This document shows positions 17,857 through 28,237 of a stretch of DNA of 64,000 nt, in pieces (position 1 is the first letter of the stretch; every line of letters begins with the position of its first letter). The notes under the pieces were generated by a model, which saw only the letters and a program-made list of their open reading frames with translations, had not been told where the DNA came from and did no database searches. This DNA comes from Aeromonas veronii (GTDB taxonomy: Bacteria > Pseudomonadota > Gammaproteobacteria > Enterobacterales > Aeromonadaceae). Location: assembly GCA_041319085.1 (NCBI GenBank), contig CP101033.1, positions 3,064,501-3,128,500 on the forward strand, written 5' to 3'. The position numbers were made by a program, and so were the translations under genes.

Positions 17857-20385
17857 TTAGAAGGTGCGACCGATGTTGAACGAGAAGAACTCGGTGCGAT
17901 CTCCTTCGTATTTCTTGATTGGCTTGGCCAGGGCGAACACCAGCGGGCCCATCGGCGAGAGCCACTGCAGGGAGACACCGGCCGAGACCCGGATATTGCC
18001 CGGGCTGGAGTAGTCCTGGCTCAGATAGTTGCAATCTGCTCCGTCCGCACAAGGGTAAGCACCGTTGGCAAAATCAGTGCTCCAGACCGTACCTGCGTCC
18101 ATAAAGACGGTGGAACGGATCTGCGGACGGTAGGTCTCGGAGACGAACGGGGTCGGGAAGACCAGCTCCAATGAGGCGACGGCCAGCGCGTTGCCACCCA
18201 CCGAGGTATCGGAACCTTCGTAGTAGCCAGTTTCACACGGCTGAGAACCCGTGCAACTGCCAGCACCAGGCTTGTTGTAGGTTTTGTAGATCGCCTTGGG
18301 ACCAATGGTATTGCTCTTGAAGCCACGTACCGTATCGAAACCACCGGCATAGTAGTTCTCGAAGAACGGCAACATGGAGTCACTGCCATAACCCGTGCCG
18401 TAAGAAGCGCGCGCTTTGCCGATCATTACCCAGCTATGATCCGCATCGAGCGGGAAGTAGTGGGCATCTTCGGCAGAGAGCTTGTAGTACTGCAGATCCA
18501 TGCCCGGCACGGTCACCTTGGCGTTAATACGCTGACGATCACCCGCGGTCGGGAACATCCCCTTGTTCAGGGTGGAGCGGGTCCAGCCAGCGGTCACATC
18601 AACGGTCACGAAGTCGAGGTTGGCGCCATCTTGCGAGTAGGCATTCCAGAACTGATCCATTTGTTCTGACTGACGATTATCATTCAACTGATTCCAGCAA
18701 TCGTCGTTCTCATCTACACCATCAGGACCAACGCACTCGTTGTACTTAGTTGGACTAAAGGTAGGACGGCTCAGCTTGGAGCTTTCAATACCGGTACTGA
18801 AGTCGAGACGGTTGAATTCGTTAACCGGGAAGCCGCTGGAGAGACGGAAACCGATGGTTTCGTTCTCGTAATCGACGATATCGGCATCATCGGCGCGGAA
18901 CTGGTTGTAGTAGACCCGACCACCCAGGCTGACACCATCCACGGTGAAGTAGGGGTCGTTGTAGCTCAGGTCAACGTTCTTGGAGTAGTCGTTGGTGCTG
19001 GCGTTGATGGAGACCTTTTTACCGGTACCCATGAAGTTGTCCTGGGAGATCCCCGCCTGCAGGCTCAGACCTGACTCGGTACCGTAACCGATACCGGCGT
19101 TGATGGAGCCCGCTGGCTGCTCCTTGACCTTGAAGTCGAGGTCAACCAGATCATCGTTGCCCGGCACCCGCTTGGTATCCACTTCGACACTCTCGAAGTA
19201 GCCAAGGCGGTTGAGACGGCTCTTGGACTGCTCGATGTTGTCGGAGGAGAGCCAGGTGCCTTCCATCTGACGCATCTCGCGACGCAGCACCTGATCTTCG
19301 GTGGTGGCGTTACCGCTGAAGTTGATGTTGCGCACATAGACACGGGGGCCCGGCTCGACGTTGACGATCAGCTCCACTTCCTTGGTTTTGTCATTGACCT
19401 GCGGGAAGGTGACCACTTTCGGATAGGCGTAGCCGTAACGGCCGAGGAACTTGGAGAGCACCTCTTCGGTATGAGTTACCTGACTGGCAGAGTAGGTGCT
19501 GCCGGCAGCGATCGGGATCAACCCCTTCATCTCGCCACCGCGATCGATCAGATCGCCCTTGAGCTGCACGCCGGAGACCTTGTACTGATCCCCTTCCTTG
19601 ATGTTGAGGGTGACGTAGACGCCCTTCTTGTCGGGGGTCATGGAGACCTGGGTAGACTCTTGGCTAAAGCGGATATAGCCGCGATCCATGTAGTAGGAGC
19701 GCAGGGTCTCGATATCACCCGCCAGCTTCTGCTTCTGATAGCGCTGATCGGCGGTGAAGTTCCACCACGGCACCTCATCGCGCAGGGAGAGCTGGGCAAT
19801 CAGCTTATCTTCCGGGAAGACGCTGTTGCCAACGATGTTGATCTGCTGGATCTTGGCCGCTTCCCCTTCCACGAAGGAGAACTTGAGGTCAACCCGGTTG
19901 CGCGGCAACGGGGTGACGATGGCCTTGACCTTGGCGGAGTATTTACCCACGCCATAATAGAAATCTTCCAGTCCCTTCTCGAGGGAGGTAAGCACGGTGC
20001 GATCCAGCGGATCACCCACGCGGATACCGGAGGACTCCAGACTCTGGGTCAGTTGTTCCTCTTTGATATCCTTGTTGCCGGCAAACTCGATGCTGGAGAT
20101 GGTCGGACGCTCCTTGACCATCACCTGCAGCACCTGGCCGTCACGGTAAACCTTCACATCCTCGAAGTTACCCGAGGCATAGAGCTTTTTGATGGCGCTG
20201 GCCAGAGCCACGGAATCGACGGTATCACCGACCCGGATCGGCAGGTTCAACAGTGCAGCACCCAGGGTCACCCGTTGCAGACCTTCGACCTGGATATCTT
20301 GCACCACAAAAGAGGCAGGGGCCGCCTGGGCCAGGAAACTGGCACCCAGCAGGCAACTCAACACCAATGCTTTTTTAACAGCCAT
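17857..20385 (-). CDS. bamA: Outer membrane protein assembly factor BamA
   Basis: Essential Omp85 insertase of the outer membrane. The 842-residue precursor has a signal peptide ([21 protein letters not shown]), five POTRA domains to about residue 420 ([54 protein letters not shown]) and a 16-strand barrel ending in the Phe-terminal beta signal [10 protein letters not shown]. The L6 VRGF motif is present near residue 686. Unusually, three cysteine pairs fall in predicted extracellular loops (C551/C563, C711/C717, C779/C785). The Asp/Asn-rich loop around 545-580 looks lineage-specific. The start is ATG 20385; a longer frame overlapping rseP is unlikely. It lies between rseP and skp as in other gammaproteobacteria. 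Confidence 0.98.
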   Translation of the reverse strand: MAVKKALVLSCLLGASFLAQAAPASFVVQDIQVEGLQRVTLGAALLNLPIRVGDTVDSVALASAIKKLYASGNFEDVKVYRDGQVLQVMVKERPTISSIEFAGNKDIKEEQLTQSLESSGIRVGDPLDRTVLTSLEKGLEDFYYGVGKYSAKVKAIVTPLPRNRVDLKFSFVEGEAAKIQQINIVGNSVFPEDKLIAQLSLRDEVPWWNFTADQRYQKQKLAGDIETLRSYYMDRGYIRFSQESTQVSMTPDKKGVYVTLNIKEGDQYKVSGVQLKGDLIDRGGEMKGLIPIAAGSTYSASQVTHTEEVLSKFLGRYGYAYPKVVTFPQVNDKTKEVELIVNVEPGPRVYVRNINFSGNATTEDQVLRREMRQMEGTWLSSDNIEQSKSRLNRLGYFESVEVDTKRVPGNDDLVDLDFKVKEQPAGSINAGIGYGTESGLSLQAGISQDNFMGTGKKVSINASTNDYSKNVDLSYNDPYFTVDGVSLGGRVYYNQFRADDADIVDYENETIGFRLSSGFPVNEFNRLDFSTGIESSKLSRPTFSPTKYNECVGPDGVDENDDCWNQLNDNRQSEQMDQFWNAYSQDGANLDFVTVDVTAGWTRSTLNKGMFPTAGDRQRINAKVTVPGMDLQYYKLSAEDAHYFPLDADHSWVMIGKARASYGTGYGSDSMLPFFENYYAGGFDTVRGFKSNTIGPKAIYKTYNKPGAGSCTGSQPCETGYYEGSDTSVGGNALAVASLELVFPTPFVSETYRPQIRSTVFMDAGTVWSTDFANGAYPCADGADCNYLSQDYSSPGNIRVSAGVSLQWLSPMGPLVFALAKPIKKYEGDRTEFFSFNIGRTF

Positions 20386-20419
20386 TTTGTTCTTATGTGT
20401 CCTTGTTGATGCTCTGGCC

Positions 20420-21772
20420 TCAGAGGCGAGCGAAATCGTTAAACAGCGCAATGCCCATCAATAACATCAGAATGGCGGCGCCGATCCTGAAACCCACTTC
20501 CTGTATTTTCTCTGATACCGGCTTGCCAGTGACCGCTTCGATGAGGAAGTAGACCAGATGGCCACCATCGAGCACCGGCAGGGGGAACAGATTGATAATC
20601 CCCAGGTTGACGCTGATCAGCGCCAGAAAACTCAAGAAATAGACCAGACCATAGTCGGCACTGCTACCAGCACCCTTGGCTATCGAGATAGGGCCGCTCA
20701 GGTTGTCCAGAGAGACTATGCCAGCTACCAGCTTGCCGATCATGTCAAAGGTGAGCGTGATCAGGCTCCAGGTCTTGTCGGCCCCCTGCCACAGCGCCTG
20801 CAAAGGCCCATACTGTAACAGAATTCGATATTCATCCGGTAATGGAACCAGTTGCGGTGAGAGACCGACGAATCCAACCAGCTTGCCCTGCACCTTGCGG
20901 CTATCCGGGGTCAGGGTCAGGTTGAGATCACTGTTATTGCGCTCAACCACCACTTGCAGGGGCTCACCCGGTGCCTGCTGCACCCGTTCGACAAACTGGG
21001 CCCAGGCGGTGATGGGCTGATCGCCGACCTGTTTGATGCGGTCACCGATCTGCAGCCCCGCCTTTTCACTGGCACTCTTGGCCACCACGGCAGCCACGAC
21101 AGGCAGCACTTTGCCACTCAGGGGAACAATCCCCAGACTGCCGATGGGCGACTCTTTATCCGGATCAAAGGTCCAGCCGGTCAGCGACAAGGTTTTGTCG
21201 GTGGCGTAGCTGGTATTGGGGGCCTGTACCTTGAGGGTGACCGACTTGTCTCCCAAATGACTGATAAGGGCATAGGTGACGCTCTCCCAGTCACCGGTCT
21301 GCTCATCGCCAACCCCGACAATCTCCATCCCGGGCAGCACCCCCGCCTCGGCCACGATGGAGGCCGGACGCACTTCACCGATCACCGGCTTGACGCTCGG
21401 CACCCCGATGATAAACATCAACCAGAGGGCAAACAGAGCAAACACGAAGTTGGCCATGGGGCCTGCCGCGACAATCGCCATCCGCGCCCAGACACTCTTG
21501 TGGTTGAAGGCATATTGCTCGTCACCGGGTTTGAGTTCATCGACCCGGCCATCGAGCATCTTGACGTAACCACCGAGGGGGATCAGCGCCAGCACATATT
21601 CGGTGCCATCCTTGCCCATCCGGCGCCAGATCGCCTTGCCAAAACCGATGGAGAAGCGCTCAACCTTGACGCCACAACGACGGGCCACCCAGAAGTGGCC
21701 AAACTCGTGCACCGCGACCAGCAGGCCCAGCGCAACCACAAAAGCACCGATATTCCACAACACACCGCCCAT
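20420..21772 (-). CDS. rseP: Sigma-E regulator site-2 protease
   Basis: Intramembrane zinc metalloprotease that cuts RseA after DegS and so releases sigma-E, and that also clears signal peptides. The 450-residue protein has the zinc-binding HEFGH at residues 22-26 in the first transmembrane segment and the second ligand motif [11 protein letters not shown] near the C-terminus. Between them lie two PDZ domains (around [14 protein letters not shown] and [15 protein letters not shown]). Four transmembrane segments are evident. Its ATG shares one base with the dxr stop (TGATG), indicating translational coupling. bamA follows at 34 bp. Confidence 0.98.
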   Translation of the reverse strand: MGGVLWNIGAFVVALGLLVAVHEFGHFWVARRCGVKVERFSIGFGKAIWRRMGKDGTEYVLALIPLGGYVKMLDGRVDELKPGDEQYAFNHKSVWARMAIVAAGPMANFVFALFALWLMFIIGVPSVKPVIGEVRPASIVAEAGVLPGMEIVGVGDEQTGDWESVTYALISHLGDKSVTLKVQAPNTSYATDKTLSLTGWTFDPDKESPIGSLGIVPLSGKVLPVVAAVVAKSASEKAGLQIGDRIKQVGDQPITAWAQFVERVQQAPGEPLQVVVERNNSDLNLTLTPDSRKVQGKLVGFVGLSPQLVPLPDEYRILLQYGPLQALWQGADKTWSLITLTFDMIGKLVAGIVSLDNLSGPISIAKGAGSSADYGLVYFLSFLALISVNLGIINLFPLPVLDGGHLVYFLIEAVTGKPVSEKIQEVGFRIGAAILMLLMGIALFNDFARL

Positions 21773-22968
21773 CAGCCAAGCTCCTCAATCAAAGTGTGAG
21801 CACGGGCTCTTGCCGCACCGTCCAGGGCAAACAGATCATCGAGCGAGCCGACGGCGCAGCTCTCCAGCGCCAGCATCACCGCCTCGTTGATCCGGGCAAT
21901 ATCCATAAAGCCGATGCGCCCGGCCAGGAAGGCGGCAACCGCCTCCTCGTTGGCCGCATTGAGCGCAGTGGTCGCCGCTTGTCCCTTCTGGCAGGCATTG
22001 ATGGCCAGCGCCAGACAGGGGTAGCGATCGTAATCAGGCCGGATAAAGCTGAACTCTCCGACACTGAAGAAATCCAAAGGTTCCACGCTGGAGGGAATAC
22101 GATTGGGATAAGCCAGCGCATGGGCGATGGGCGTACACATATCCGGATTGCCCAGCTGGGCCAGCACAGAGCCATCCTTGTACTGCACCATGGAGTGGAT
22201 CACCGACTGCGGGTGGATCACCACCTGGATCTGCTCGGGCGCCGCATTGAACAGCCAGCGCGCTTCGATGTACTCCAGCCCCTTGTTGATCATGGTAGCG
22301 GAGTCGACCGAAATCTTGGCCCCCATCGACCAGTTGGGATGCGCGATGGCCTGAGCCGGCGTCACCTTGGCCAGCTCGTTAATCTCGGTGTAACGGAACG
22401 GGCCGCCGGAACCGGTCAGTAAAATTTTGCTGATCCCCGCCGCCGCCAGATCGCAAAAACCGGGCTGGCGCTGCACGGCGGTCGGCAGACACTGGAAGAT
22501 GGCATTGTGTTCGCTGTCGATGGGCAGCAGTTCGGCGCCATGCTCGCGCACGGCCTCCATGAAGAAAGCACCGGACATCACCAGCGCCTCCTTGTTGGCC
22601 AGCAAAATGCGCTTGCCGGCACGTACTGCGGCCATGGTCGGGGCCAGACCGGCCGCACCGACAATGGCCGCCATCACGCTATGAGCATCGGGATGAGCAG
22701 CCACCTCGCACAGGGCGGCGGCACCAGACATGACCCGGGTCGCACTGCCGTGCGCTTTCAGACGGGCGGCCAGCTCACGGGCGGCCTCCTCATCGACCAT
22801 GACGGCAAAACGGGGGGAGAATTCGAGGCAGTCCCGCAACATGGCATCCACATTGCGGGCGGCGGTCAACGCCAACACTGGCCAACTGCCCGGGTTATGG
22901 CGCAGCACTTTCAAGGTACTCTGACCAATGGAGCCGGAGGCCCCCAGAATAACCAATGATTTGCGCAT
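21772..22968 (-). CDS. dxr: 1-deoxy-D-xylulose 5-phosphate reductoisomerase
   Basis: NADPH-dependent second enzyme of the MEP isoprenoid pathway. The 398 residues match the E. coli length exactly. Visible are the nucleotide-binding [10 protein letters not shown] at 9-18, the metal/substrate region [15 protein letters not shown] with TGSGGPFR, and [14 protein letters not shown] start at ATG 22968; the ribosome site GGGAG lies seven bases before it. A mini-ORF of 23 codons that resembles this gene's own 5' end ends in TGATG on this start codon. dxr supplies isoprenoid precursor used by its neighbour uppS. Confidence 0.98.
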   Translation of the reverse strand: MRKSLVILGASGSIGQSTLKVLRHNPGSWPVLALTAARNVDAMLRDCLEFSPRFAVMVDEEAARELAARLKAHGSATRVMSGAAALCEVAAHPDAHSVMAAIVGAAGLAPTMAAVRAGKRILLANKEALVMSGAFFMEAVREHGAELLPIDSEHNAIFQCLPTAVQRQPGFCDLAAAGISKILLTGSGGPFRYTEINELAKVTPAQAIAHPNWSMGAKISVDSATMINKGLEYIEARWLFNAAPEQIQVVIHPQSVIHSMVQYKDGSVLAQLGNPDMCTPIAHALAYPNRIPSSVEPLDFFSVGEFSFIRPDYDRYPCLALAINACQKGQAATTALNAANEEAVAAFLAGRIGFMDIARINEAVMLALESCAVGSLDDLFALDGAARARAHTLIEELG

Positions 22969-23039
22969 CAAAACTCCCGACTAATCATAAGCAGACCTAT
23001 GGTACGGTAGGCCCTCAATATCGCCAGTGACTTGTGCAT
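22968..23039 (-). pseudogene. Duplicated dxr 5' end forming an upstream mini-ORF
   Basis: Upstream of dxr, a second AGGAGTTTTGG-ATG begins a 23-codon frame MHKSLAILRAYRTIG.... It aligns with the real start [15 protein letters not shown] at 9 of 15 residues and 32 of 45 bases, and the similarity runs back through the ribosome-binding site. Its TGA overlaps the dxr ATG. It looks like an old tandem duplication of the dxr start. Whether it is translated, and so regulates dxr, is unknown. Confidence 0.6.
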
Positions 23040-23048
23040 CCAAAACTC

Positions 23049-23897
23049 CTAGCTGAGTAGCAGATAGCTGAGCAGAAACACCGGCAGGGCGGCGGTCAGG
23101 CTGTCGATCCGGTCGAGAATGCCGCCATGACCCGGCAGCAGGGTGCCGGAGTCCTTGATGCCCGCTTCGCGCTTGAACATGCTCTCGGTCAGATCACCGA
23201 GTACGGAGGCAAGCACCGCCAGCAGGGAGCAGAACAGCACGGTGATCATCTTGGCAGGCACAAAGCCCATCGACCAGGTAACGCCAATGGCCAGCACGCT
23301 GGCGGTAAAGAGGCCGCCACACATTCCTTCGATGGTTTTGCCCGGACTGACGGCCGGTGCCAGCTTGTGTTTACCGAATGCCTTGCCGAAAAAATACGCG
23401 CCAGAATCTGCCGCCCAGACCAATCCCATCACGAACAACAGGATCCAGGCGCCCATCATGGGGTCATGGTAAAAGTTGTAACCACGGATGGCGACCAGCG
23501 ACCAGAAGAAGGGCACCAGGGTCACCAGACCAAACAGCGACTTGAGCCAGATGGACTCTTTCCACAGCTTGGCGCTCTGAGGATAACGCAGCACCAGCAG
23601 CAGACCGAGCAGCCACCAGCTTACCGCGGTCCAGAGTACCCCCATCACCAGGGGGTGCAGGTGAGGCGTCCAGAGTTGCTCCACCGGCAGCCAAAAGAGG
23701 CTGGCACCGAGCAACAGACAAAATACGATGGGCAACCATTGCTGCGGGGTAGCACAGACAAACCCACTCCATTCGCGACTGGCCAACAAAAACACCAGCG
23801 CAGCCAACAGGGCAAAGAATTTCAATGGCAGAAAGAAGAGCGCCCCCAACACCAGGGGGATCAACATCAAAGCAGTAATAATTCGTTGTTTTAGCAA
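23049..23897 (-). CDS. cdsA: Phosphatidate cytidylyltransferase
   Basis: Inner-membrane enzyme making CDP-diacylglycerol from phosphatidate and CTP, the branch point for all phospholipids. The 282-residue protein is strongly hydrophobic with about eight membrane segments. It ends with the family signature SPGKTIEG ... GDLTESMFKREAGIKD ... GHGGILDRIDS, which holds the metal-binding aspartates. It follows uppS by 27 bp and precedes dxr in the conserved order. Confidence 0.97.
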   Translation of the reverse strand: MLKQRIITALMLIPLVLGALFFLPLKFFALLAALVFLLASREWSGFVCATPQQWLPIVFCLLLGASLFWLPVEQLWTPHLHPLVMGVLWTAVSWWLLGLLLVLRYPQSAKLWKESIWLKSLFGLVTLVPFFWSLVAIRGYNFYHDPMMGAWILLFVMGLVWAADSGAYFFGKAFGKHKLAPAVSPGKTIEGMCGGLFTASVLAIGVTWSMGFVPAKMITVLFCSLLAVLASVLGDLTESMFKREAGIKDSGTLLPGHGGILDRIDSLTAALPVFLLSYLLLS

Positions 23898-23924
23898 AAG
23901 AAACCTCTCTCTTGGGAGCGGGGT

Positions 23925-24701
23925 TTAGCCGGTCTGCTGCTCGGCGATCAATTCCCGTATCTGTTCACCGGTGCAACCGAAGCGACGCTCGCGGGCAACG
24001 AAGGAGGCAACCGCCTCACTGAACTCGGCCTCGTTGAAATCGGGCCACAATACCGGGGTAAAATAGAGCTCGGCATAGGCGAGCTGCCATAACACAAAGT
24101 TGCTGATGCGATGATCGCCACCGGTACGGATCAACAGGTCCACGGGGGGCAGATCGGCCATGCAAACCTCACGGGTCAGCATGGACTCATCAATGTCGTC
24201 AGCGGCCAGTTCACCGGCCGCGACCGCTTTGGCCAGCCTGCGGGCCGCCTGGGCGATATCCCACTGGCCGCCATAGTTGGCCGCAATGTTCAGGGTCAAC
24301 CCCTTGTTATTGGCGGTCAAGGCTTCCGCCTTGGCGATTTTGGCCTGCAACCGCTCACTAAAGCGAGCAGTATCGCCAATCACCTTGAGCCGGATCCCAT
24401 TGTTGTGCAGTTTCTGCACCTCACGACCCAGCACGGTGATGAACAGTTCCATCAAGGCACTGACCTCCCCTTCCGGGCGGCGCCAGTTCTCGCTGGAGAA
24501 CGCAAACAGGGTCAATGCCTCGATCTTGGCCCGCGCAGCAAAGGTAACTGCCTCGCGCACTGACTTGACGCCCGCCTTGTGGCCATAAACCCGCATCTTG
24601 CCTCGGTTCTGGGCCCAGCGACCGTTACCATCCATGATGATGGCGACGTGACGGGGTAAAGACGAGTTGGCACAATCACCCAACGCAGCCAAAAGCGACA
24701 T
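23925..24701 (-). CDS. uppS: Undecaprenyl diphosphate synthase
   Basis: Cytoplasmic cis-prenyltransferase making C55-PP, the carrier precursor for peptidoglycan and O-antigen. It has 258 residues. The catalytic aspartate is D24 in [10 protein letters not shown]. Also visible are [24 protein letters not shown] and the C-terminal [13 protein letters not shown] with [12 protein letters not shown] start at ATG 24701, six bases after GGGAG. The gene lies just downstream of the frr terminator. Confidence 0.97.
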   Translation of the reverse strand: MSLLAALGDCANSSLPRHVAIIMDGNGRWAQNRGKMRVYGHKAGVKSVREAVTFAARAKIEALTLFAFSSENWRRPEGEVSALMELFITVLGREVQKLHNNGIRLKVIGDTARFSERLQAKIAKAEALTANNKGLTLNIAANYGGQWDIAQAARRLAKAVAAGELAADDIDESMLTREVCMADLPPVDLLIRTGGDHRISNFVLWQLAYAELYFTPVLWPDFNEAEFSEAVASFVARERRFGCTGEQIRELIAEQQTG

Positions 24702-24723
24702 GGTTTTCTCCCACAAAGACAAA

Positions 24724-24755
24724 AGCGCCGTGCAGGGGCACTACACGGCGCTCGT
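24724..24755 (-). terminator. Terminator between frr and uppS
   Basis: A perfect 9-bp stem AGCGCCGTG / CACGGCGCT (24724-24732 and 24744-24752) is followed on the minus strand by TTTGTCTTT. It separates the translation genes from the lipid/envelope genes. Confidence 0.75.
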
Positions 24756-24773
24756 AATATACCTTTCAGCCCG

Positions 24774-25331
24774 TTAGATTTCCATTAGCTCCTTCTCCTT
24801 TGCGGCAAGGGCCTCATCGACCAGCTTGACGTAGGAGTCGGTCAGCTTCTGGATCTCTTCCTGGGCACGACGGTCGTCATCCTCGGAGATCTCTTTGTCC
24901 TTCAGCAGCGCTTTCAGGTCGGCGTTGGCGTCACGACGGATGTTGCGCACGGCAACACGGGCGTTTTCCGCTTCGGCACGGACGATCTTGGTCAGGTCGC
25001 GACGGCGCTCTTCGGTCAGCGGCGGCAGCGGCACGCGCAGGGTCTGGCCATTGCTGGACGGGTTCAGGCCCAGATCGGAGGTCAGGATCGCCTTCTCTAC
25101 CGCCTGGATCATGGAGCGGTCAAAAATGGAGATGGAGAGGGTGCGAGCATCTTCTGCCACGACGTTGGCCAACTGTTTCAGCGGAGTGGCTGCACCGTAG
25201 TACTCAACCTGGATGCCGTCGAGCAGGCTCGGGTGAGCACGGCCGGTACGGATCTTGGACATTTGGGTCTTGAGCGCTTCTACGCTCTTGCCCATACGGT
25301 CCTTGGCGTCGTTTTTAATCTCGTTGATCAC
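24774..25331 (-). CDS. frr: Ribosome recycling factor
   Basis: Works with EF-G to split post-termination ribosomes. The 185-residue tRNA-mimic shows the expected order: helical domain [20 protein letters not shown], hinge and beta domain ([19 protein letters not shown]), and the conserved [20 protein letters not shown] and [21 protein letters not shown] C-terminal helix. Its 100-bp spacer from pyrH carries a degenerate copy of the pyrH 3' end. Confidence 0.98.
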   Translation of the reverse strand: MINEIKNDAKDRMGKSVEALKTQMSKIRTGRAHPSLLDGIQVEYYGAATPLKQLANVVAEDARTLSISIFDRSMIQAVEKAILTSDLGLNPSSNGQTLRVPLPPLTEERRRDLTKIVRAEAENARVAVRNIRRDANADLKALLKDKEISEDDDRRAQEEIQKLTDSYVKLVDEALAAKEKELMEI

Positions 25332-25375
25332 AGTGGTTTTCCTTTTGGCGAACGAGCCGTTACCCGGCCCTTGTC

Positions 25376-25400
25376 TATCTTATTTACTGACGTGATGGAT
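25376..25400 (-). repeat. Duplicated pyrH 3' end in the pyrH-frr spacer
   Basis: This 25-mer matches 25429-25453, which includes the last codons and stop of pyrH, at 22 of 25 positions. Read on the minus strand it still encodes IHHVSK-stop against IHHVGK-stop. The offset is 53 bp. Confidence 0.75.
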
Positions 25401-25432
25401 AGGATAAGAGCGCCTGGTGGCTCACTTTTATC

Positions 25433-26167
25433 TTATTTACCAACGTGGTGGATCAGAGTGCCTTCCGGTTCACCCATGATGACCCGGCGCAGGGCGCCCG
25501 GTTTGTTCATGTTGAACACGCGGATCGGCAGATCATGGTCACGCGCCAGGGTAAAGGCAGCAAGATCCATCACCTTGAGCTCTTTTTCAAGAACTTCATC
25601 ATAACTCAGTTCATGATACAGCACGGCATCCGGATTCTTGACCGGATCTTCGTTGTATACACCATCAACCTTGGTGGCTTTAAGTACCACGTCAGCTTCG
25701 ATCTCGATCCCGCGCAGGCAAGCCGCAGAATCGGTAGTGAAGAAGGGGTTGCCGGTACCGGCAGAGAAGATAACGACTTTGCCAGCACGCAGCTGGCTGA
25801 TTGCCTCGGCCCAGCTGTAGGAGTCACAAACGCCTTGCAGGGAGATGGCAGACATCAGACGGGCATTCACATAAGCACGATGCAGGGCATCACGCATGGC
25901 CAGACCGTTCATCACGGTTGCCAGCATACCCATGTGGTCGCCCACCACGCGGTTCATGCCCGCTTTGGCAAGACCGGCACCACGGAACAGGTTGCCGCCA
26001 CCGATGACCAGACCGACCTGAACACCCAACTCAACCAGTTCTTTGATCTCTTGGGCCATCCGCTCCAGCACCGCCGGATCAATGCCGAAACCCTCGGATC
26101 CTTGCAGGGCTTCACCACTCAACTTCAGAAGAACACGTCTGTATGCAGGTTTGGGATTGGTACTCAT
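25433..26167 (-). CDS. pyrH: UMP kinase
   Basis: Hexameric UMP kinase of the amino-acid-kinase fold, GTP-activated and UTP-inhibited in this lineage. The 244-residue protein has [11 protein letters not shown], the nucleotide loop [32 protein letters not shown] and [16 protein letters not shown]. Its 3' end is partly duplicated downstream. A hairpin with a T-rich tail separates it from tsf. Confidence 0.98.
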   Translation of the reverse strand: MSTNPKPAYRRVLLKLSGEALQGSEGFGIDPAVLERMAQEIKELVELGVQVGLVIGGGNLFRGAGLAKAGMNRVVGDHMGMLATVMNGLAMRDALHRAYVNARLMSAISLQGVCDSYSWAEAISQLRAGKVVIFSAGTGNPFFTTDSAACLRGIEIEADVVLKATKVDGVYNEDPVKNPDAVLYHELSYDEVLEKELKVMDLAAFTLARDHDLPIRVFNMNKPGALRRVIMGEPEGTLIHHVGK

Positions 26168-26187
26168 GTCACTGATTCCTGGTCATA

Positions 26188-26214
26188 TAAAGACCGCGAC
26201 ATAAGTCGCGGTCT
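26188..26214 (-). terminator. Terminator between tsf and pyrH
   Basis: A perfect 10-bp stem AGACCGCGAC / GTCGCGGTCT with a 4-nt loop, followed on the minus strand by TTATAT. Confidence 0.7.
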
Positions 26215-26238
26215 GGGGAAACGGAAAAACCGGTTCGA

Positions 26239-27120
26239 TTAGGCCTTTTGAGCGGCCGCGATTTGGGCTGCAACTTCAGCAGCGAAATCGGTCTCTTGCT
26301 TCTCGATGCCTTCGCCCACTTCGAAACGGGTGAAGGAGACAACGTCAGCGCCTTCTTTCTTCAGCAGCTCGGCAACGGTCATGGAAGGATCTTTCACGAA
26401 CGGCTGACCAGTCAGGGAAACCTCACCGGTGAACTTCTTCATGCGGCCTTCAACCATCTTCTCGGCGATCTCTTTCGGCTTGCCGGAGTTGATGGCGATG
26501 TCGATCTGGATTTCGCGCTCTTTGGCAACGACTTCGGCAGACACGTCTTCAGGCTTGACGAATTGCGGGCTGTTGGCAGCAACGTGCATGGCCAGGTCTT
26601 TGGCCAGCTCGGCAGAACCACCGGTCAGCTTGGTGATAACCCCAATACGGGAACCGTGAACGTAGGTACCCAGGTTATCACCTTCAACCAACATCACGCG
26701 ACGCAGGTTCATGTTCTCACCGATCTTGGCGATCAGGTTGGTGATGGTCAGCTCGACGGATTCGCCGTTACCGAAGTCAGCGGCTTTCAGCGCGTCAACG
26801 TCAGCAATTTTCTGGGTCGCAGCGATGTCAGCGATCTTCTGGCCCATTGCCATGAAGCTGGCATCTTTGGCGACGAAGTCGGTTTCGCTGTTCAGCTCGA
26901 TCATGACGGCAACGTTGCCTTCGGTGCGAGCAAAGATAACGCCTTCAGCGGCGATACGGCCCGCTTTCTTGGCGGCTTTGGCCTGACCGGATTTGCGCAT
27001 GTTCTCAATGGCCAGCTCGATATCACCAGCAGCTTCTTCCAGTGCTTTTTTGCAATCCATCATGCCAGCGGCAGTGCGCTCGCGCAGTTCTTTTACCAGG
27101 GCGGCAGTAACGTTAGCCAT
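26239..27120 (-). CDS. tsf: Elongation factor Ts
   Basis: Guanine-nucleotide exchange factor for EF-Tu. The 293-residue protein begins [21 protein letters not shown] with the UBA-like N-terminal domain, then [10 protein letters not shown], the TDFV segment that contacts EF-Tu near residue 80, followed by core and coiled-coil domains. The start at 27120 matches the family; a longer frame begins upstream without a ribosome site. It is co-transcribed with rpsB, with a terminator-like hairpin in the spacer. Confidence 0.98.
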   Translation of the reverse strand: MANVTAALVKELRERTAAGMMDCKKALEEAAGDIELAIENMRKSGQAKAAKKAGRIAAEGVIFARTEGNVAVMIELNSETDFVAKDASFMAMGQKIADIAATQKIADVDALKAADFGNGESVELTITNLIAKIGENMNLRRVMLVEGDNLGTYVHGSRIGVITKLTGGSAELAKDLAMHVAANSPQFVKPEDVSAEVVAKEREIQIDIAINSGKPKEIAEKMVEGRMKKFTGEVSLTGQPFVKDPSMTVAELLKKEGADVVSFTRFEVGEGIEKQETDFAAEVAAQIAAAQKA

Positions 27121-27144
27121 GTCCAGTATCCTCGGTCTTGAATT

Positions 27145-27174
27145 GACAAGAAACAGGGGCCACAAGGGCCCCTG
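27145..27174 (-). terminator. Attenuator-like hairpin between rpsB and tsf
   Basis: CAGGGGCC / GGCCCCTG (27154-27161 and 27167-27174) is followed on the minus strand by TTTCTTGTC. Partial read-through would set the S2:EF-Ts ratio. Confidence 0.6.
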
Positions 27175-27224
27175 CTAACCAATTACATCAGCTTGGTTAA
27201 TAAGGGCTTTACAGTCCTTATCAA

Positions 27225-27953
27225 TTACTCAGCTTCAACGAAGCCATCTTGTTCGGCTTGAACAACGATGTCCTGTTCGCGAGCTTCCAGTACGGTGTCA
27301 GCAGCAGCATTCAGGTACAGCTGTACGGCACGGATAGCGTCGTCGTTACCCGGGATGACATAGTCAACGCCGTCCGGGTTGGAGTTGGTATCAACGATGG
27401 AAACGACCGGGATACCCAGGTTATTGGCTTCTTTGATAGCGATGTGCTCGTGGTCGGCATCGACAACGAACAGAACGTCGGGCAGGCCGCCCATGTTCTT
27501 GATACCACCCAGGCTCTTCTCCAGCTTTTCCATTTCGCGAGTACGCATCAGCGCCTCTTTCTTGGTCAGCTTGTCGAAGGTACCGTCCTGGCTCTGGGTT
27601 TCCAGATCTTTCAGGCGCTTGATAGACTGACGAACGGTTTTCCAGTTGGTCAGCATACCGCCCAGCCAGCGGTGGTTTACATAGAACTGGTCGCAACGCT
27701 CAGCGGCTTCTTTTACGGCTTCAGACGCGGCACGCTTGGTACCAACGAACAGTACCTTGCCTTTCTTGGCAGCTACGGAGCTGATGAAGTTCATGGCATC
27801 GTCAAACAACGGAACGGTTTTTTCCAGGTTGATGATGTGAACCTTGCTGCGGGCACCGAAGATGTAGGATTTCATTTTCGGGTTCCAGTAACGAGTCTGG
27901 TGACCGAAGTGAACGCCGGCTTGCAGCATGTCGCGCATAGAAACTTTAGCCAT
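27225..27953 (-). CDS. rpsB: 30S ribosomal protein S2
   Basis: The 242-residue protein starts [25 protein letters not shown] and contains the family signatures [18 protein letters not shown] and [17 protein letters not shown], then [21 protein letters not shown]. The start at 27953 fits E. coli S2 (241 residues). A structured leader of about 130 nt precedes it. In E. coli this leader binds S2 and represses rpsB-tsf, so similar autogenous control is expected here. Confidence 0.99.
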   Translation of the reverse strand: MAKVSMRDMLQAGVHFGHQTRYWNPKMKSYIFGARSKVHIINLEKTVPLFDDAMNFISSVAAKKGKVLFVGTKRAASEAVKEAAERCDQFYVNHRWLGGMLTNWKTVRQSIKRLKDLETQSQDGTFDKLTKKEALMRTREMEKLEKSLGGIKNMGGLPDVLFVVDADHEHIAIKEANNLGIPVVSIVDTNSNPDGVDYVIPGNDDAIRAVQLYLNAAADTVLEAREQDIVVQAEQDGFVEAE

Positions 27954-28086
27954 TTTATACCTCTGTATGGGGTTAGGCCTCCACACATCCCATATAACCG
28001 ACCCGTTAAGGCACCCCGGTATATGTGTCGATGTGTGTGTGTTATTGATTAAGGGTGATGAAATGGTGGACGCAAGTTCCCCATTC
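27954..28086 (-). promoter_or_regulatory. rpsB 5' leader, probable S2 autoregulatory region
   Basis: About 130 nt of untranslated sequence between the inferred transcription start and the rpsB ATG. It holds the conserved-looking GGGGTGCCTTAACGGGTC segment and a purine-rich stretch before the start. S2-mediated control of rpsB-tsf through such a leader is established in E. coli and conserved in gammaproteobacteria. The fold here was not computed. Confidence 0.55.
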
Positions 28087-28094
28087 CGGCGCGC

Positions 28095-28100
28095 TTTATA
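28095..28100 (-). promoter_or_regulatory. rpsB promoter -10 with GC-rich discriminator
   Basis: On the minus strand TATAAA is followed by GCGCGCCGG, the GC-rich discriminator typical of stringently controlled ribosomal promoters. The -35 is poor. Confidence 0.5.
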
Positions 28101-28191
28101 CCATAACTTTGGCCAGGACACCACCGGCCGACACCCGAAACGAGTGTAAATATGGATCCCGCCAGAGGATGCTGCGGCGTCGATTTGACGT

Positions 28192-28207
28192 TGTGATAAC
28201 AATCACA
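28192..28207. promoter_or_regulatory. Perfect CRP half-site palindrome between rpsB and map
   Basis: TGTGA-TAACAA-TCACA matches both CRP half-sites exactly. Its centre (28199.5) lies about 41-45 bp before the likely map transcription start, given the TAAAAT at 28232-28237. That spacing suits class II activation of map. It is more than 100 bp upstream of the rpsB start. Confidence 0.6.
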
Positions 28208-28231
28208 CTGGAAGTACGCGGGGGTTGCGGA

Positions 28232-28237
28232 TAAAAT
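28232..28237 (+). promoter_or_regulatory. Possible map promoter -10
   Basis: TAAAAT lies about 87 bp before the map ATG. The -35 position shows no good match, as expected if an activator at the upstream CRP-like site helps. Confidence 0.35.
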
